DNA of 64,000 bases from Methylococcaceae bacterium. GTDB taxonomy: Bacteria > Pseudomonadota > Gammaproteobacteria > Methylococcales > Methylomonadaceae. Below the pieces are notes generated by a model. That model was not told where the DNA came from. It ran no database searches and saw only the letters and a list, made by a program, of their open reading frames with translations. The stretch lies in NCBI GenBank assembly GCA_030693065.1, contig JAUYBL010000014.1, positions 32,409 to 96,408 on the forward strand, in the 5' to 3' direction. Positions within the stretch are counted from its first letter, which is position 1; each line of letters opens with the position of its first letter. Both the position numbers and the translations under genes were made by a program. Shown here one piece after another: positions 1 to 8,617 of this stretch.

Positions 1-353
1 CTCTGCACTGAGTAAAGCAAACCAGCGGAGTTTTCAATGCATACGCCATCAGAAAACTAATAATTAGATATACAATTCTAATTAAAACACTTTATTAAAC
101 ATTAAATTCTCCTTAAGATCCCCCTACATAATAAACAATGCCCTAGGTGATTTTTGATGTCATTTCATCAAATTGAGCTTAACCAATGACTGGTTTGTAG
201 ATGGCCTTTTAGTAGCAGACATTGCCGTCCTACTAAATTTAATAGCATCAGCACACTGACCAACAAAAACCCCATTAACCCATAATTAGCTCAATCAAAC
301 CCTGTCAGTTTGACTATTCACCATAGGCTAACCTCTTTAATAAAAGGCCATTT
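1..353. other. Left-edge intergenic stretch, no gene recognised
   Basis: This AT-rich stretch precedes the sigma-54 activator. A short open frame runs from the edge to about position 68 and could be the tail of a gene lying outside the window, but it is too short to identify. I see no convincing -24/-12 element, riboswitch or terminator. It presumably holds the promoter of the downstream regulator. Confidence 0.5.
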
Positions 354-1457
354 ATGACTAATTATAGAAATGACACTATCGTGATAGATACGCCATCGCT
401 CGATAATGATCCTTTAATCACCTTTGCCGAACCTGATGCACTCGCCTTATCCATCCGTGCTTCGGCCTTAGTTTTCGTTGACCCTGTCTCCAAGCAACTG
501 CTTGAATATACCGAACGCATAGCACCCAGTGAAGCAACCGTATTAATTATTGGCGAAACCGGTACCGGCAAAGAATTAATGGCTCGTCATGTGCATGCCT
601 TAAGCAAACGCCATGCAGGCCCTTTTGTAGCTGTAAATTGCGGGGCTTTTTCAGAGTCTCTGGTTGAAAGTGAATTATTCGGCCACGAACGCGGTGCTTT
701 TACCGGTGCAGTAAGTTCTCGTGAAGGCTGGTTTGAAGCTGCCAATGGCGGCACCTTATTCTTGGATGAAATCGGCGATTTGCCGCTGTCTTTGCAAGTG
801 AAATTGTTACGTGTTTTGCAAGAACGCGAAGTCGTTCGTATTGGTTCAAGACAGTCGATACCAATTGATGTTCGACTGATTGCAGCCACCAATATTGATC
901 TTGCTACGTCTGTGCAAGCGGGGCATTTCCGGGAAGATTTGTATTACCGACTCAATGTTGCACAACTTAGTTTGTCACCGCTACGAGAACGTCCGGGAGA
1001 TATTATTCCCTTGGTACGCCATTTTATGCGTCGCTATGGCAAACGTTTAGGCATGGTTGCTCCCAGATTAACGCCGGGGGCTGAAAAGAAACTTATAAAC
1101 TATCCTTGGCCCGGCAATATCAGGGAATTAGAAAATGCTATTCATCACGCATTGTTAATTTCTCAAACAGGGGAAATTCAAGCGTCAGACCTGCAAAAAA
1201 TGCAATGCCAGCTATCCCAAAACGTAACAACATCCTCTAACGGGCATGGCGCAAGTGGCTTTTCTTCGTTAGAAAATGTGCTGAATAATCTTTTTGAAAA
1301 TCCGGCTGATCAATTGTTCGAAAAAATTGAAGAGACTGTCGTAAAAACAGCTTATGATTTTTGCGAGCATAACCAAGTACAAACCGCGCGCATGTTGGGC
1401 ATCAGCCGAAATATATTACGCCACCGACTACAGCTATACGGCTTATTGAATGTTTGA
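354..1457 (+). CDS. Sigma-54-dependent transcriptional activator without receiver domain
   Basis: A bacterial enhancer-binding protein of 367 residues that would use ATP hydrolysis to open sigma-54 RNA polymerase promoters. The AAA+ core is complete: Walker A GETGTGKE at residues 67-74, the sigma-54 contact loop GAFTGA at 114-119, Walker B with FLDE near 136-139, and the arginine-finger segment FREDLYYRL near 192-200. A Fis-type helix-turn-helix closes the protein (about 340-363, [10 protein letters not shown]). The roughly 45 residues before the core show no receiver, PAS or GAF signature, so the input signal cannot be read from sequence; activity may be set by a partner protein or by expression. 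The symporter gene follows in the same direction after 183 bp and is a possible target, but I found no good -24/-12 promoter before it. Confidence 0.9.
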   Translation: MTNYRNDTIVIDTPSLDNDPLITFAEPDALALSIRASALVFVDPVSKQLLEYTERIAPSEATVLIIGETGTGKELMARHVHALSKRHAGPFVAVNCGAFSESLVESELFGHERGAFTGAVSSREGWFEAANGGTLFLDEIGDLPLSLQVKLLRVLQEREVVRIGSRQSIPIDVRLIAATNIDLATSVQAGHFREDLYYRLNVAQLSLSPLRERPGDIIPLVRHFMRRYGKRLGMVAPRLTPGAEKKLINYPWPGNIRELENAIHHALLISQTGEIQASDLQKMQCQLSQNVTTSSNGHGASGFSSLENVLNNLFENPADQLFEKIEETVVKTAYDFCEHNQVQTARMLGISRNILRHRLQLYGLLNV

Positions 1458-1478
1458 TCAGTAATGTCCTGCTTTAAA

Positions 1479-1498
1479 AGCCATTATGCGTAATGGCT
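1479..1498 (+). terminator. Hairpin after the sigma-54 activator
   Basis: Perfect 8-bp stem AGCCATTA/TAATGGCT with a TGCG loop, 22 bp after the activator stop codon. No T-run follows, so it is a weak candidate for an intrinsic terminator. A second hairpin (CAGACCT/AGGTCTG, 1525-1545) lies downstream before the symporter gene. Confidence 0.35.
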
Positions 1499-1640
1499 CG
1501 CCAGCATCTAAATCCTTGTCAATGCAGACCTGAAAATTAGGTCTGTTGATCTCTCCTCTAAATCCCCAAGTTAGTCCCCTAGTAGGATAAGTATTTTTAG
1601 CGGAGAATCAAAAACCTCCAGCGTTACTCATCTTATCTTT

Positions 1641-2891
1641 ATGAAAAAACTATCGCTTAACCTTCAGATATTTATCTGCGCCGCTACTGGCATTGCCATT
1701 GGTCTTTGGCTGCAAACAACCCCGTTAGACTCCGAACTACGGCAAAATAGCTTATATCTATTCGGTTTAATAGGTACGTTGTTTGTCGATTTACTTAAGA
1801 TGGTGCTAGTGCCGCTGGTGTTTACCTCAATAGCGGTAGGTGTCGCCAATTTGAGCGCGCATCAACAAATCCATCGCGTCTGGCTGACGACCCTAGGCTT
1901 TTTTATGGTCTCTATGGCTATCGCCATCATACTTGGGCTGACCGCCGCTAATATTTTCGAACCCGGCAAAAATCTAAACTTGGCGTTATTCCATGATGCC
2001 ATGCAAAGCTTCGATGCTAAGCAAATGACGCCAAGCGAGTTTTTCCAAAAGTTTCTGCACGGCCTGTTTGTAAATCCATTTAGCGCTTTGGCGGATGGCA
2101 ATATCATTGCGATTGTGATTTTTGCATTATTTATCGGCATTGCGTTGGTAGCCGGCGGTGATCGTTATCGCAACATTCTGGTATTGCTTAAAGAATGGCT
2201 GGAGCTCATCTTACGCATGGTTGGCTGGGTGATGCGCATTGCACCACTGGGAATTCTAGCGTTATTGGCAAAGCTGACTGCTACCCAAGACGCTGCATTG
2301 ATCGGTGTGCTGGCCAAATTTATTGGCTTAGTTATCGGCATTACCTTATTGCATGGTGTCGTGTTATTGCCGTTAATTCTGTATCTGGTAACCAGATTGT
2401 CGCCACTGTTTTTTTGGCGAGGAGCAAGAGAAGCCCTAATCACCGCGTTTGCTACCAGTTCCAGTTCCGCCACCTTGCCGGTGTCCTTAAGATGCGCAGA
2501 ACAACATTTGCATGTAAAACCAGAAATTGCCGGTTTTGTAATACCTCTCGGAGCCACTATGAACATGGATGGCACAGCACTTTATGAAGCAACCGCAGCA
2601 TTATTCATTGCAAACCTAGCGGGAATAGATTTAACGCTGACTCAGCAACTGGTCATTTTTGCCACCACCATGGTTGCAGCCATGGGCGCACCCGGCATTC
2701 CAAGTGCTGGTATGGTGACGATGATAATGGTCTTGCAATCGGTGGGTTTACCCGCTGAAGCAATTGCAATATTGTTGCCTATCGATCGCCTGCTAGATAC
2801 CGTGCGCACAGCAGTTAATGTCGAAGGCGATTTAATCGGCAGCTTAGTGGTCAATAAACTGATTAAAGCTGACCACCAAGCTAAAACATAA
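1641..2891 (+). CDS. Dicarboxylate/amino acid:cation symporter (DAACS family)
   Basis: An inner-membrane secondary transporter of 416 residues, the usual length for the DctA/GltP family, which couples uptake of C4-dicarboxylates or glutamate/aspartate to sodium or proton flow. Family hallmarks are present: a serine-rich re-entrant loop (SSSS at 273-276), the NMDGT motif at 308-312 that binds cation and substrate, and multiple hydrophobic helices from residue 5 onward. Substrate cannot be assigned from these motifs alone. The ATG at 1641 is used because the first membrane helix begins right after it, although no strong Shine-Dalgarno is visible. It lies downstream of the sigma-54 activator, an arrangement reminiscent of regulated dicarboxylate uptake, and its 3' end converges on the sulfatase gene with only 2 bp between them. 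Confidence 0.88.
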   Translation: MKKLSLNLQIFICAATGIAIGLWLQTTPLDSELRQNSLYLFGLIGTLFVDLLKMVLVPLVFTSIAVGVANLSAHQQIHRVWLTTLGFFMVSMAIAIILGLTAANIFEPGKNLNLALFHDAMQSFDAKQMTPSEFFQKFLHGLFVNPFSALADGNIIAIVIFALFIGIALVAGGDRYRNILVLLKEWLELILRMVGWVMRIAPLGILALLAKLTATQDAALIGVLAKFIGLVIGITLLHGVVLLPLILYLVTRLSPLFFWRGAREALITAFATSSSSATLPVSLRCAEQHLHVKPEIAGFVIPLGATMNMDGTALYEATAALFIANLAGIDLTLTQQLVIFATTMVAAMGAPGIPSAGMVTMIMVLQSVGLPAEAIAILLPIDRLLDTVRTAVNVEGDLIGSLVVNKLIKADHQAKT

Positions 2892-2893
2892 AA

Positions 2894-4837
2894 CTATTGC
2901 TGATAACGACTCAAGCGATGCGTCCAAATGTAATCAGCTGACTGATAATAGGCCATGGTTTCCAGTACCAGCTGGCGTTCCGCCTCAGGATCCAACTGTC
3001 GATGCGACCCTAACGGAAATGGGTCATCGACCACATCAACCCGTTGTTGCGGCGACAGATAAGCTAACTTGGTGCCTTTAAATAAACCCAGTTTTTGATA
3101 ATTACTCACCAGTGCCCTGCCCTCGGCTTTGGACATTTTAAAAATATCCTTGCCGTAAAACTGGCTTTCGTAAGACAAATTCAACACGCCTAAAATGGTC
3201 GGCGCCACATCAATCTGGCTGGAAAGCGTATCGTTTGCCACTGCGGCAACATGCTTCGGGGCATAAATGAATAGGGGTATATGATACTTATCTACCGGCA
3301 GTTCGGTTTTACGGGCGCTGCCTGCGCAATGATCCGCAACTAATACGAATACCGTATCGTCAAACCAGGGTTTGCTTTTTGCAGCTTTAATAAATTCCTG
3401 AATCGCAAAATCCGTGTATTTAACGGCACCATTTCTGCCTTTACCTGAAGGAATATCGATCTTGCCTTCCGGATAAGTGTACGGACGGTGATTACTGGTG
3501 GTCATGATCTGGAAGAAAAACGGCTTATTGTTTTGATGGTCGGCGTCAGCTTCTTTTAAGGTCCGGTTAAAAATAACGTCATCTGAAACGCCCCAAGCAT
3601 TGGCAAAAGTAGCCTCATCACTGGTTAAATCGGTTTGATCGACAATGCGATAACCGTTCTCCGAATAAAACGAATTCATGTTGTCGAAATAACCGCGACC
3701 GCCATACAAAAACGCCGTGTCATAGCCTTTTTGTTGCAGCACCCGGCCCAAACTGAATAACTTGCCGTTATCCGGCCGTTTAACAATAGATTGTCCGGGT
3801 GTCGGTGGAATAGACAAGGTTAAGGCCTCAAGTCCGCGAATAGTGCGGGTGCCCGTCGCAAAGAAATTAGTAAACAACGCGCCTTGCTTAAACCATTCAT
3901 CCATAAACGGCGTGATATTGTCACGACCGCCAAACGTCGTTAAATACTCCGCGCTCAAGCTTTCGACAGTAATTAAAATAACATTCAGACGTTTTTCTGC
4001 GCCTGCCGGTTTAATGCTTCGTTTAATGTCATACAAATCAGCACTGGGATTGGCTGCGGTATCGATCCCCACTTCCTTCCTGACGATTTGCGTCAACTCG
4101 CGATCATCCCCCAACTTATAAAAATGACGGTAGTCCAACTCATTATTCCTGAAGGCCGAGAAAAATTGGTATGGACCGTTAGCCGCCAGTTCATTCAAAT
4201 AAGTATTCGTTGAAAACTGATACCACGACGACTCAACCACAAAAAAGCTCAGCACCGGCAACAGCAACAGCAAGCCGCTAATTTTCAATCGGGTTTTAAA
4301 GGGTTCAAATGCATGGTATGTGCGCATCAGTGTTTTTCTTACCAACAAAAAACACAACACCGTCACCAGCAAAATCCCGGAAAGCAACCAGCCTAAGGGA
4401 TAAGATTCAATAATATTGTTGACGACCTCATTCGTGTAAATCAGGTAATCGACGGCAATAAAATTAAACCTGACGCCAAATTCATCCCAAAATGTCCATT
4501 CCGACACCTCAACGAAAAACAGCAAATATAAAAAGATAATAAAGCCGACGGTTGAAAATAATTTATGCGCTTTGCTGTGGAATATACGATTAGGAAGTAT
4601 CAACAAATACAACGTAAATGGAATGAGCAAATAACTAAAAAAAGCCGCGTCGTGAATAATGCCTAGTACAAAAGCGATCAGTATCTTATGAAATGGCGAA
4701 TCTATATCAACAATTTGCTTCAGTAATAAAACCACTCTAAGCAGTGCAAAACTGACCAGGTTGATGAGTAAAAACAGCAAGACAATAGTAAATCGTGAGG
4801 CGGAAAATAATTTATTCCACTTGGTTTTAAACGTCAT
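2894..4837 (-). CDS. LTA synthase family membrane sulfatase/phosphoglycerol transferase-like protein
   Basis: A 647-residue protein with about five N-terminal transmembrane helices (roughly residues 15-210), followed by a large extracytoplasmic sulfatase-fold domain. The domain opens with ILITVESLSAEYL (metal-binding Glu), carries a threonine-containing segment GTRTIRGLEAL suited to the nucleophile position, and later has VADHC, a metal-ligand Asp-His pair. In Gram-positive bacteria this family polymerises glycerol phosphate. In Gram-negative bacteria relatives transfer phosphoglycerol to periplasmic glucans or phosphoethanolamine-like groups to envelope glycans, and the substrate here is unknown. 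A second family member lies at 60718-62544, so the cell has at least two. It is transcribed toward the symporter and stands alone. Confidence 0.85.
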   Translation of the reverse strand: MTFKTKWNKLFSASRFTIVLLFLLINLVSFALLRVVLLLKQIVDIDSPFHKILIAFVLGIIHDAAFFSYLLIPFTLYLLILPNRIFHSKAHKLFSTVGFIIFLYLLFFVEVSEWTFWDEFGVRFNFIAVDYLIYTNEVVNNIIESYPLGWLLSGILLVTVLCFLLVRKTLMRTYHAFEPFKTRLKISGLLLLLPVLSFFVVESSWYQFSTNTYLNELAANGPYQFFSAFRNNELDYRHFYKLGDDRELTQIVRKEVGIDTAANPSADLYDIKRSIKPAGAEKRLNVILITVESLSAEYLTTFGGRDNITPFMDEWFKQGALFTNFFATGTRTIRGLEALTLSIPPTPGQSIVKRPDNGKLFSLGRVLQQKGYDTAFLYGGRGYFDNMNSFYSENGYRIVDQTDLTSDEATFANAWGVSDDVIFNRTLKEADADHQNNKPFFFQIMTTSNHRPYTYPEGKIDIPSGKGRNGAVKYTDFAIQEFIKAAKSKPWFDDTVFVLVADHCAGSARKTELPVDKYHIPLFIYAPKHVAAVANDTLSSQIDVAPTILGVLNLSYESQFYGKDIFKMSKAEGRALVSNYQKLGLFKGTKLAYLSPQQRVDVVDDPFPLGSHRQLDPEAERQLVLETMAYYQSADYIWTHRLSRYQQ

Positions 4838-5017
4838 TAAAAAAATTCCTGGAGTGGGAGTGGACTGCCAATGCCTTCTTACGATTATCCGCCCTACGTT
4901 TTATAGGAGATATTTTGCTAGAACTGCTTGGTGTTGAAATAAATAATGAATCTGGGGATATTGTATAAGATTTTGTAAGCGGTCGCCTTTTGGCACCGCT
5001 AAATAGCTAGCAAAACC

Positions 5018-5554
5018 TTAATTATTCAGAGTCTTGCGCTTTAAGAAGTTAAAAATATCAACTTCAATCAGACCAAAAGCAACAATCCACAATGCTGCAT
5101 CATAACCGTCTAACCAAGCGCCTTGCCAAAGCCATATTACAGCCATCACGACTAAGCCAATGAAGGTTGCAACGGTCAACAGCCAAAAAAATTGCCCATG
5201 CCGCATTACCAAACCGGGTTTATGCACCTCCAATTCCAGCATTGCGATTAATCCGAACCACAACAGAGAGTTAACAACATCCAGCCATTCGCTGTCCTGC
5301 AGATAGCTGACAAATACCAGCGCGATCAAAGCAATCAAGCCATAACGAATGGCTTGCATTATGGTCTCAGCAATCGGCAGATTATTACTGTTGGTTTCCA
5401 ATTCATACATCACCAACAAAATCAGCCAGGCAAGCGCATCGACAGTGCTGGTCAAGGTATCCACAAAGGCATAGATAACGGTGTTAAGCATTAACAGCAC
5501 CAATATGGCCAGCTTGAATTTGGGATACTGAAGGGCGGCAAATGGATTATGCAT
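5018..5554 (-). CDS. Uncharacterised inner-membrane protein
   Basis: 178 residues, most of them in about five hydrophobic helices (around residues 12-30, 36-50, 68-86, 92-106 and 122-168), ending in a basic cytoplasmic tail FLKRKTLNN. Acidic residues sit between and near the helices (YELETN, LELEV, LIEVD). I do not recognise a named family and assign no function. A hairpin-forming sequence (AGCGGT...ACCGCT, about 4979-5001) lies just downstream on its strand but lacks a T-run. The gene is divergent from the gene starting at 5722. Confidence 0.7.
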   Translation of the reverse strand: MHNPFAALQYPKFKLAILVLLMLNTVIYAFVDTLTSTVDALAWLILLVMYELETNSNNLPIAETIMQAIRYGLIALIALVFVSYLQDSEWLDVVNSLLWFGLIAMLELEVHKPGLVMRHGQFFWLLTVATFIGLVVMAVIWLWQGAWLDGYDAALWIVAFGLIEVDIFNFLKRKTLNN

Positions 5555-5721
5555 GGCTAAATTACGATGACGTCTGAAATAAAATTCTACAGAAAGGCTA
5601 AAGCGAATGCTTGGTCCAGGAATATGCTTAAATGCCTAATCAGTTTGGATTTAGTGTCGAGTCGTTTAGACCGATTCCTTCCCGTCTTGATAATAATCAT
5701 CTTTCACCCACAGGAATTGTT

Positions 5722-6309
5722 ATGGCGACCAAACTCGAAACTCTGCTGGACAAATTAAAAGCGCTGGAAAGCGAAATGGTAGAGGAATTACAAAAACAAG
5801 AGGAAGAATTTTCTTATGAAATCCACAAACGACGCGTCGATTTTGAAGAAAATGTCATTATTCGGCATAGGAAATTCGCAAAACAATTGTTGAACTATCT
5901 ACATGATGCGCACATAAAACACATCCTCAGCGCGCCCTTTATCTGGGCTTGTATTATTCCAGTGTTATTGGTGGATCTAACAGTCAGCTTATATCAATGG
6001 GTCTGCTTTCCAATTTACGGCATCCCCAAAGTTAAACGACAAAATTACATTGTCTTTGACAGACAATACCTCCACTACCTAAACATCATAGAAAAAATCA
6101 ACTGCGCCTACTGCAGTTACTTCAATGGCCTAGTTGGCTATTTACAGGAAATAGGCGCCCGCACCGAACAATTCTGGTGCCCCATAAAACACGCCAGACG
6201 CATCAAAACCTTACATAGCCGCTATCAGAAATTCATCAACTACGGCGACGCCGAAAAATACCGAGCTCAAATTGAAACAATTAGGCGGGATTTTAGAGAT
6301 TTGAAATAA
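5722..6309 (+). CDS. Conserved membrane-associated protein with Cys motifs (YCSY / WCPIKHA)
   Basis: A 195-residue protein from the ATG at 5722, chosen because CAGGAA lies 8 bases upstream; a longer frame from 5632 has no ribosome-binding site. The first 55 residues are a charged coiled-coil-like helix rich in Glu and Lys. One or two membrane helices follow (about 75-105), then a cytoplasmic region with CAYCSY, NGLVGY, ARTEQFWCPIKHARR. I recall the paired motifs YC-Y-NG and WCPIKHA from a conserved proteobacterial hypothetical family, which suggests a metal or redox site, but no function is established to my knowledge. The cysteine spacing (C-x2-C and a later C) would fit a mononuclear metal or Fe-S site; this is inference. 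The gene stands alone, divergent from 5018-5554. Confidence 0.75.
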   Translation: MATKLETLLDKLKALESEMVEELQKQEEEFSYEIHKRRVDFEENVIIRHRKFAKQLLNYLHDAHIKHILSAPFIWACIIPVLLVDLTVSLYQWVCFPIYGIPKVKRQNYIVFDRQYLHYLNIIEKINCAYCSYFNGLVGYLQEIGARTEQFWCPIKHARRIKTLHSRYQKFINYGDAEKYRAQIETIRRDFRDLK

Positions 6310-6412
6310 AGAGCCAAAACTGAGTTAACCACCTGATTACAAGCGCGTATTTGTTGATCGTCAATTTTCAAATTGTGGTAGATATACAGACACTTTTTAA
6401 TTACTTCTTGGC

Positions 6413-7117
6413 ATGATTAAAATGAAAACGCGAACCAAAACCGATTGGAGTGTACGCGACTGTTGGGTTGCTAGCTTCGACATTCTCGGTTTCAAGAACT
6501 TAGTGAATGTCGATGGGATATCATTTGACGCTCAACTCGTGCAAGCAGACTACGAGCAAACACTGACTCATTTGGAGCAATCCTCTGAACCATACAGCCC
6601 TGAAGATCTCTCGTACTTCTGGCTGTCTGATACCTTTGTCATCTTTACCAATGACGCTCAAGGTAGGTCATATAGTTTGATTCAGCAGGCTGCGAAACGG
6701 TTCATCACAAACTGTTTTTACTCAAGCATCCCAATACGCGGAGCTATATCTGTTGGCTCGCTTATAACAAGCGATGACAATCGCTCTGTAATGGGTAAGG
6801 CATTCATTGACGCATTCGTTACGGGTGAAGATCAAGATTGGCTGGGACTTCTATTGACGGCACAAGCTATAGCCAAAGCGCGAAGTCTGGGTCTGGAGCC
6901 TAGCAGACATGATTTCGTAGCCTCCCCCACTATTCCAATGCGAAAGTGCAACGCAAACGATGTCATGGCTTATAGGTTTCAAAACGGTTCTGCAAGCTTT
7001 AGATCCCCACTTATTCCGCTTCTTGAGAGCATGATGCAGCGGGCTGGTGCAACCCACGAGCACAAATATCAGCGGACGGTGGATTTCATCAATGCTCACT
7101 ATCGTCAATCACAATAA
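6413..7117 (+). CDS. Nucleotidyl-cyclase-fold protein, unknown function
   Basis: 234 residues. The pattern resembles class III nucleotidyl cyclase domains: SFDILGF at 21-27 matches the FxDIxGF strand that supplies the first metal Asp (D23), SDTFVIF at 72-78 supplies a second Asp (D73), and PIRGAISVG at 107-115 matches the R-x-GI-x-x-G strand. MGKAFIDAF (127-135) sits where ordinary cyclases have the VNxAxR segment, but the catalytic Asn and Arg are not evident. Pyrimidine cyclases of Pycsar defence systems share this general fold, but I cannot establish that activity. A second ATG 9 bases downstream is an equally good start; neither has a clear Shine-Dalgarno. It pairs with the gene at 7170 and sits beside an IS30 relic, so transfer is plausible. 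Confidence 0.55.
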   Translation: MIKMKTRTKTDWSVRDCWVASFDILGFKNLVNVDGISFDAQLVQADYEQTLTHLEQSSEPYSPEDLSYFWLSDTFVIFTNDAQGRSYSLIQQAAKRFITNCFYSSIPIRGAISVGSLITSDDNRSVMGKAFIDAFVTGEDQDWLGLLLTAQAIAKARSLGLEPSRHDFVASPTIPMRKCNANDVMAYRFQNGSASFRSPLIPLLESMMQRAGATHEHKYQRTVDFINAHYRQSQ

Positions 7118-7169
7118 CGGCTAACATCAACGATAGACGGCTCAATTTTTTGCTACGGAGAAACCACCG

Positions 7170-7673
7170 ATGAATCTATTGTTTTGGAAAAAGAAGGAAA
7201 AACAATCTCTGGACACGCTTTGCTGGAATCTTATGTTTAGAGCCACTGATCCTGATAGGTGCTGGGATATGGCATCAATGTTCAGAAAGACAAGCATCCC
7301 CGGGAATGTTCTCACCTGCGAAACATCTTTTCTTATGGGGAGTATTGTCAGGGATATAATTCGCGCAACTGTTCCGGCCGAGCTGCAACGGCAAGCTCTT
7401 ATGTCTGCGGAAGCTGCCTATTTCAAGTCATTCGATGATGAGTCAGAAAATGAGTTGCCACAAGAAATGGCAGACGTATATGGAAAAATTCGACTAGGTA
7501 ACGTCGCCAGGACGGCATTATCGGAATATGGAGAACAAAACGATAATTTATTACTAACGTCATCAATATTCATCCATCGCATCAATGGCGACCCAAGAAT
7601 GAAACACGAGGTCATACCAATTTTCAAGGACCGTCAGATCACACTTAGAAATGCCTTTGCTAAGCTAGCTTGA
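7170..7673 (+). CDS. Unknown protein paired with cyclase-fold gene
   Basis: 167 residues, with a short lysine-rich start (FWKKKEKQ) followed by a probably helical soluble domain. I see no membrane helix, signal peptide, TIR, nuclease or other effector motif. The sequence GGAG stands 9 bases before the ATG. It follows the cyclase-fold gene by 52 bp on the same strand, so co-transcription is likely, and the pair may act together. If the neighbour makes a cyclic nucleotide, this could be its partner, but nothing in this sequence demonstrates an effector role. Just after the stop codon comes a 34-base IS30-end relic. Confidence 0.55.
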   Translation: MNLLFWKKKEKQSLDTLCWNLMFRATDPDRCWDMASMFRKTSIPGNVLTCETSFLMGSIVRDIIRATVPAELQRQALMSAEAAYFKSFDDESENELPQEMADVYGKIRLGNVARTALSEYGEQNDNLLLTSSIFIHRINGDPRMKHEVIPIFKDRQITLRNAFAKLA

Positions 7674-7685
7674 AACACGTTAACC

Positions 7686-7719
7686 GGTGGGTTATGCACT
7701 TATTACTTGAATTCACGAA
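7686..7719 (+). mobile_element. Relic of IS30-type element right end
   Basis: These 34 bases are identical to the reverse complement of 63862-63895, which spans the last codons of the IS30-family transposase at the window's right edge (VGYALIT then stop) and the following bases. No other transposase sequence surrounds this copy, so it is a solo end or scar of an insertion. It marks the boundary between the cyclase-fold gene pair and the repeat island. Confidence 0.75.
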
Positions 7720-7987
7720 TTATTATAAATCTTGTACGATGGAATATTCCCGTATGCCGCGCCGAGCACCGGAATTTTCGGCGGGATTTGCCCGTTAGGG
7801 GTGCGGCAGGGATGCCGCACGTTGCCAGAGGGGCAGGAAGCAAGCGGCATCCGGGGCGCCTTTTCTTTGGGTACTTTCTTTTGGCGAAGCAAAAGAAAGT
7901 ACCTCGCCTTCGGGGGCGAGACCCCGATTAAAATAACCACACATAAACATCTTAAAACCAATAGGTAAAACAACATGTCTACAGCAC
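7720..7987. repeat. GC-rich repeat island with 14-bp perfect hairpin
   Basis: No gene is credible in this stretch. It contains a GC-rich block (about 7755-7860) with several short dyads. A perfect 14-bp stem follows, left arm 7870-7883 (GGTACTTTCTTTTG) and right arm 7890-7903, with a 6-base loop, and immediately after it a second stem CTCGCC/GGCGAG (7903-7908 and 7915-7920). Short open frames across it (for example the encoded tail KKVPRLRGRDPD) recur as spurious ORFs in many proteobacterial genomes, from general knowledge, because the repeat itself is widespread. It adjoins the REP-flanked transposase. Confidence 0.65.
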
Positions 7988-8018
7988 AATAGGATGGGCT
8001 GAGGCACGAAGCCCATCT
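7988..8018 (+). repeat. REP element, downstream copy flanking the RAYT gene
   Basis: A hairpin of the form TAGGATGGGCT-GAGGCACGA-AGCCCATC. The copy at 8618-8646 is in opposite orientation with the same arms, so the transposase gene lies between inverted REPs, as expected for a REP-associated transposase and its substrates. Confidence 0.8.
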
Positions 8019-8022
8019 TAAG

Positions 8023-8601
8023 TCATTCCCCCGCATCAAAATTAAATTCATTGCCACCTCCCCAATCAAGCGGATAAATGCCAAGCTTCTCATAACGATG
8101 AAAACTTGAATGCGGCCAATCTGCTACCTGTTTTACCCACCCATGTTTTACCGGGTTCCAATGGATGTAGTCGATGTGTTGGTTGAAATCCCGTTCGTCG
8201 GTTATTAAATGCGCCCAAAATCGGCGTTGCCAAATTCCTCGCTCTCTTTTGCTAATTCGACTTGCTGAAAGGTGTTCGCCTTTATCGATGCTACGGGAAA
8301 AATACGCTTTAAGTAGATTCCAGCGGGTTGAATAATCGCAGTCACCTGACGGCAGCGTCCAAATACTCGGCAACTGCTCCATGCGTTGCTCTACCTCCTG
8401 CATCCCTGCAGTCGAATGTAAATGCTCAGGAAGCACAACCGCGGCATTAATATCAAAAGGGCGTCGTTGTTTTACATAGCCAAAAGCCTGCCGCAGTTGC
8501 TCAATATTATCGATTAGCAAGGTATTGTTATTGCGCTCGGCAAGGTTGACTGTGAAAAACCAGGTGGCTCCTGGGGTGTAAATGCGTCGGTAGTTGGTCA
8601 T
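8023..8601 (-). CDS. REP-associated tyrosine transposase (RAYT) with in-frame insertion
   Basis: A 192-residue Y1/IS200-like single-strand transposase that would nick and move REP hairpins. The HUH metal motif appears as HLH at 60-62 and the catalytic tyrosine is probably Y145 in QHIDYIHWNPVKHG. From the family sequence as I know it, HLH is followed almost directly by IWTLP. Here 17 residues (63-79, containing GMQEVEQRMEQLPS) intervene, replacing about one residue, so about 48 bases were added in frame. The added DNA (about 8367-8414) matches an intergenic repeat of this genome seen at 35357-35401. The insertion abuts the active site, so activity is doubtful although the frame is open. The gene is flanked by inverted REPs. 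Confidence 0.88.
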   Translation of the reverse strand: MTNYRRIYTPGATWFFTVNLAERNNNTLLIDNIEQLRQAFGYVKQRRPFDINAAVVLPEHLHSTAGMQEVEQRMEQLPSIWTLPSGDCDYSTRWNLLKAYFSRSIDKGEHLSASRISKRERGIWQRRFWAHLITDERDFNQHIDYIHWNPVKHGWVKQVADWPHSSFHRYEKLGIYPLDWGGGNEFNFDAGE

Positions 8602-8617
8602 TTTGTTTAATTAGGTT

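Noticed and set aside
1458..1640. A sigma-54 -24/-12 promoter before the symporter gene
   Set aside because: TGGCTCGCCAGCAT is the nearest match, but the GG-to-GC spacing is three bases too short for sigma-54.
6413..7673. Calling the cyclase-fold gene pair a Pycsar system
   Set aside because: The cyclase lacks the usual Asn/Arg catalytic segment, and the partner has no TIR, membrane or other known effector domain, so the name is not justified. It is kept as a lead only.
7707..8016. Several short open frames on both strands over the repeat island
   Set aside because: They fall on the widespread hairpin repeat whose encoded peptides recur as annotation artefacts; there is no independent support.
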